Shown here piece after piece: positions 62,687 through 64,000 of a DNA stretch of 64,000 nt. The number at the start of each line of letters is the position of its first letter. Positions within the stretch are counted from its first letter, which is position 1. A model generated the notes under the pieces. That model saw only the letters and a program-made list of their open reading frames with translations. It was not told the DNA's origin and searched no databases. The stretch is from the NCBI GenBank assembly GCA_947499125.1, contig CANMMP010000005.1, positions 62,001 through 126,000 on the forward strand. The letters run 5' to 3'. The DNA comes from an uncultured Pontibacter sp. Lineage in GTDB: Bacteria; Bacteroidota; Bacteroidia; Cytophagales; Hymenobacteraceae. The translations under genes were made by a program, and so were the position numbers.

Positions 62687-62715
62687 AAGCCGCTCCTATA
62701 CTTTAAGAGCGGCTT
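62687..62715. terminator. Terminator of the redoxin-PPTase operon
   Basis: AAGCCGCTC pairs with GAGCGGCTT; a T-rich run follows on the minus strand. AACTATA (62671-62677) and TATAGTT (62724-62730) flank it as an inverted pair. Confidence 0.85.
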
Positions 62716-62740
62716 CTGCTTTTTATAGTTAAACTATAGT

Positions 62741-63331
62741 TTAGTACTTCTTGATCAAGCAACCAGTAGCACGTTTACCAGCTACGGTTACGGCACGGTT
62801 GGCTAATACTTCGTCTATCACGCTTTTCAGGTAAGGGTTTTTTACACCACTTTCTACCTGCGGATTATCGTCTATGGCACCTTTATACTTTAATACAAAG
62901 CTGTCGCCGGTGTTGTGCAGCACAAAAACTTCCGGGGTTTTAGTCGCACCAAAACGTGAGCTAACTTTCTGACCTTCGTCGGCCAGGTACGGGAATCTAT
63001 AGTTTTTGGTAGCCATGTCTTCCAGGGTTTCGCTGCCTTCGCCGAGGCCTACACCCGGGTTAACGAAAACGAACTGTACACCTTTACTGGCATAGCTACT
63101 TGATAGTGTTACCAGTCGGTTCTCGTATAGTTTGGCGTAAGGGCAAGTGTTGTTGGTAAATACCAGCACTACGGTTTTGCTATCGGTAAAGTCGCTCAGC
63201 GATACAGTTGTATTGCCCACCCCTTGAAGCGTAAAATCCGAGATCTTATCGCCAAGCTGGTAGCTGCTGCTTTGTGCAAATGCGCTTACCGTAAGCAAAA
63301 GCACAGCGGCAAGAGTTGCTAAAATTTTCAT
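62741..63331 (-). CDS. Exported redoxin/thioredoxin-like protein with a single active-site Cys
   Basis: A 196-residue thioredoxin-fold protein with a signal peptide (LATLAAVLLLTVSAFA, cleaved near 20). The redoxin pattern runs GDKISDFTLQGVGNTTVSLS, VVLVFTNNTCPYAKLYE and later FGATKTPEVFVLHN with the cis-proline. The active site is TC63PYAK, without the second Cys of CxxC; the only other mature Cys is C191 near the C-terminus, which could act as resolving Cys. It lies 3 bases downstream of the phosphopantetheinyl transferase. Confidence 0.85.
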   Translation of the reverse strand: MKILATLAAVLLLTVSAFAQSSSYQLGDKISDFTLQGVGNTTVSLSDFTDSKTVVLVFTNNTCPYAKLYENRLVTLSSSYASKGVQFVFVNPGVGLGEGSETLEDMATKNYRFPYLADEGQKVSSRFGATKTPEVFVLHNTGDSFVLKYKGAIDDNPQVESGVKNPYLKSVIDEVLANRAVTVAGKRATGCLIKKY

Positions 63332-63334
63332 GTT

Positions 63335-63985
63335 TTATAGTTCGTTAGTAGAAATATCAATACAATAAGTAAGTACGTGTTGTTGGATGCGTTCGTGGTG
63401 TACCTGATACAATTTAGAAAAATTATCCGTCTGCACACGGCCTAAAAGCAAATTTTCTGATTCCGGGTCGGGTTGCAGCAGCAGGTTCTCTTTAAAGATC
63501 AGTTGCCGTTGGCTATACATTTTATACAATGTTTCTTTGGCGCTCCAGTACAAACAGGTTTTATCCGCTTCGCCGCACGTATAGTGCTTCTCGTCTTCGC
63601 TTAAAAACTTGTGAGCCACACGCAGCGCCTTCGGGCTAAGTAATTCAACATCTATGCCAACTTCATATTTACTTGAAACTATAACCGCTGCTAGCTCCGG
63701 CGCATGGCTGATAGAAACGTGAAAAGGCGCCTGCTCAAATACCGGTCTGCCATGTGCATTACGCTGAAGCACAGGTGTATCTGGAGTAAACTGCTGCAGC
63801 AAACTATAAACCAGCACCCTGCTGGCCAGCCACTCTTTCTGCCGGCGCGGGTGAGCCTGTTCCAGCATCAGTTCCGGAGAAATTCCGGCGGGCAGGGCAA
63901 GCAAAAGCACATCGGTGCGTTCTGTAATAGACCATGCACCAAGTATAGTATGCTCGTTTAGCTGGCGTGAAAAGAGTAGGGGCAT
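63335..63985 (-). CDS. 4'-phosphopantetheinyl transferase superfamily protein
   Basis: A 216-residue Sfp-type transferase that moves phosphopantetheine from CoA to carrier proteins. The metal-binding motif VGIDVELLSP (about 113-122) and the second motif YWSAKETLYKMY (about 144-155) are intact. NAHGRPVFEQAPFHVSISHA is the usual conserved block before them. No carrier or synthase gene is adjacent. The start lies 15 bases inside the right edge of the window; a longer frame beyond it cannot be excluded. Confidence 0.9.
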   Translation of the reverse strand: MPLLFSRQLNEHTILGAWSITERTDVLLLALPAGISPELMLEQAHPRRQKEWLASRVLVYSLLQQFTPDTPVLQRNAHGRPVFEQAPFHVSISHAPELAAVIVSSKYEVGIDVELLSPKALRVAHKFLSEDEKHYTCGEADKTCLYWSAKETLYKMYSQRQLIFKENLLLQPDPESENLLLGRVQTDNFSKLYQVHHERIQQHVLTYCIDISTNEL

Positions 63986-64000
63986 AAGTAAAGTATAACC

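Overview
The window looks like chromosomal DNA of a Bacteroidota bacterium, most likely order Cytophagales, family Hymenobacteraceae (Pontibacter-like). Reasons: at least seventeen starts are preceded by the Bacteroidota -7 promoter box TAnnTTTG in the right orientation; Shine-Dalgarno signals are weak; there are many lipoproteins with short Cys lipoboxes; a Bacteroidota-type LptD-like protein, a class I FbaB-type aldolase, a Rho with a long disordered N-terminus and an S16 with a long Ala/Glu tail are present. The genus is inference. I see no rRNA, tRNA, CRISPR array, prophage or intact insertion sequence.

Layout. 1-5773 (minus): enoyl-CoA hydratase, polysaccharide flippase, dut, sugar nucleotidyltransferase, TPR protein, and the first 12 codons of a lipoprotein. 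5934-7035 (plus): mscL and a small basic exported protein. 7113-11980 (minus): the rimP-nusA-infB operon. 12286-22613 (mostly plus): nuclease-like membrane protein, cysS, M28 peptidase, class I aldolase, accD, two OmpA/glycine-zipper lipoproteins, purD. 22692-29092 (mostly minus): bacilliredoxin, pyrR-pyrB, EVE protein and a run of four tiny envelope genes, one of only 58 codons. 29234-37497: PolX-like protein, glycosyltransferase 9, TraB/GumN protein, two orphan genes, serS, rho. 37585-45094: UbiA prenyltransferase with a membrane methyltransferase, class A PBP, epimerase, queD-folE. 45315-53691: coiled-coil protein, pyrophosphatase-like lipoprotein, rpsP-rimM-trmD-rplS, desaturase, RluA, panB. 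53764-58366: LptD-like protein divergent from amidase and MCE protein (envelope cluster). 58450-63985: acyl-CoA carboxylase beta chain, transglutaminase-like protein, orphan membrane protein, methyltransferase, redoxin and phosphopantetheinyl transferase.

Most genes are housekeeping. The unusual material lies in the DNA between and across them. First, the degenerate heptamer AASTATA (reverse TATASTT; S = C or G) is scattered over the window, in genes and between them, at about five per kb where I counted against about 0.24 per kb expected for equal base composition. It sits next to many terminators, and at several it forms an inverted pair around or within the stem, as DNA uptake sequences do in Neisseria and Haemophilus. 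Second, several intergenic stretches (30.97, 46.2-47.1, 50.4-51.0, 60.1-60.4 and 62.5 kb) are built from repeated hairpin modules; two are diverged copies of one composite element about 4 kb apart. Third, two proteins look like enzymes that have lost catalytic residues: a PolX whose polymerase aspartates are replaced while its PHP domain is intact, and a lipoprotein with a family I pyrophosphatase fold signature but a broken metal site.
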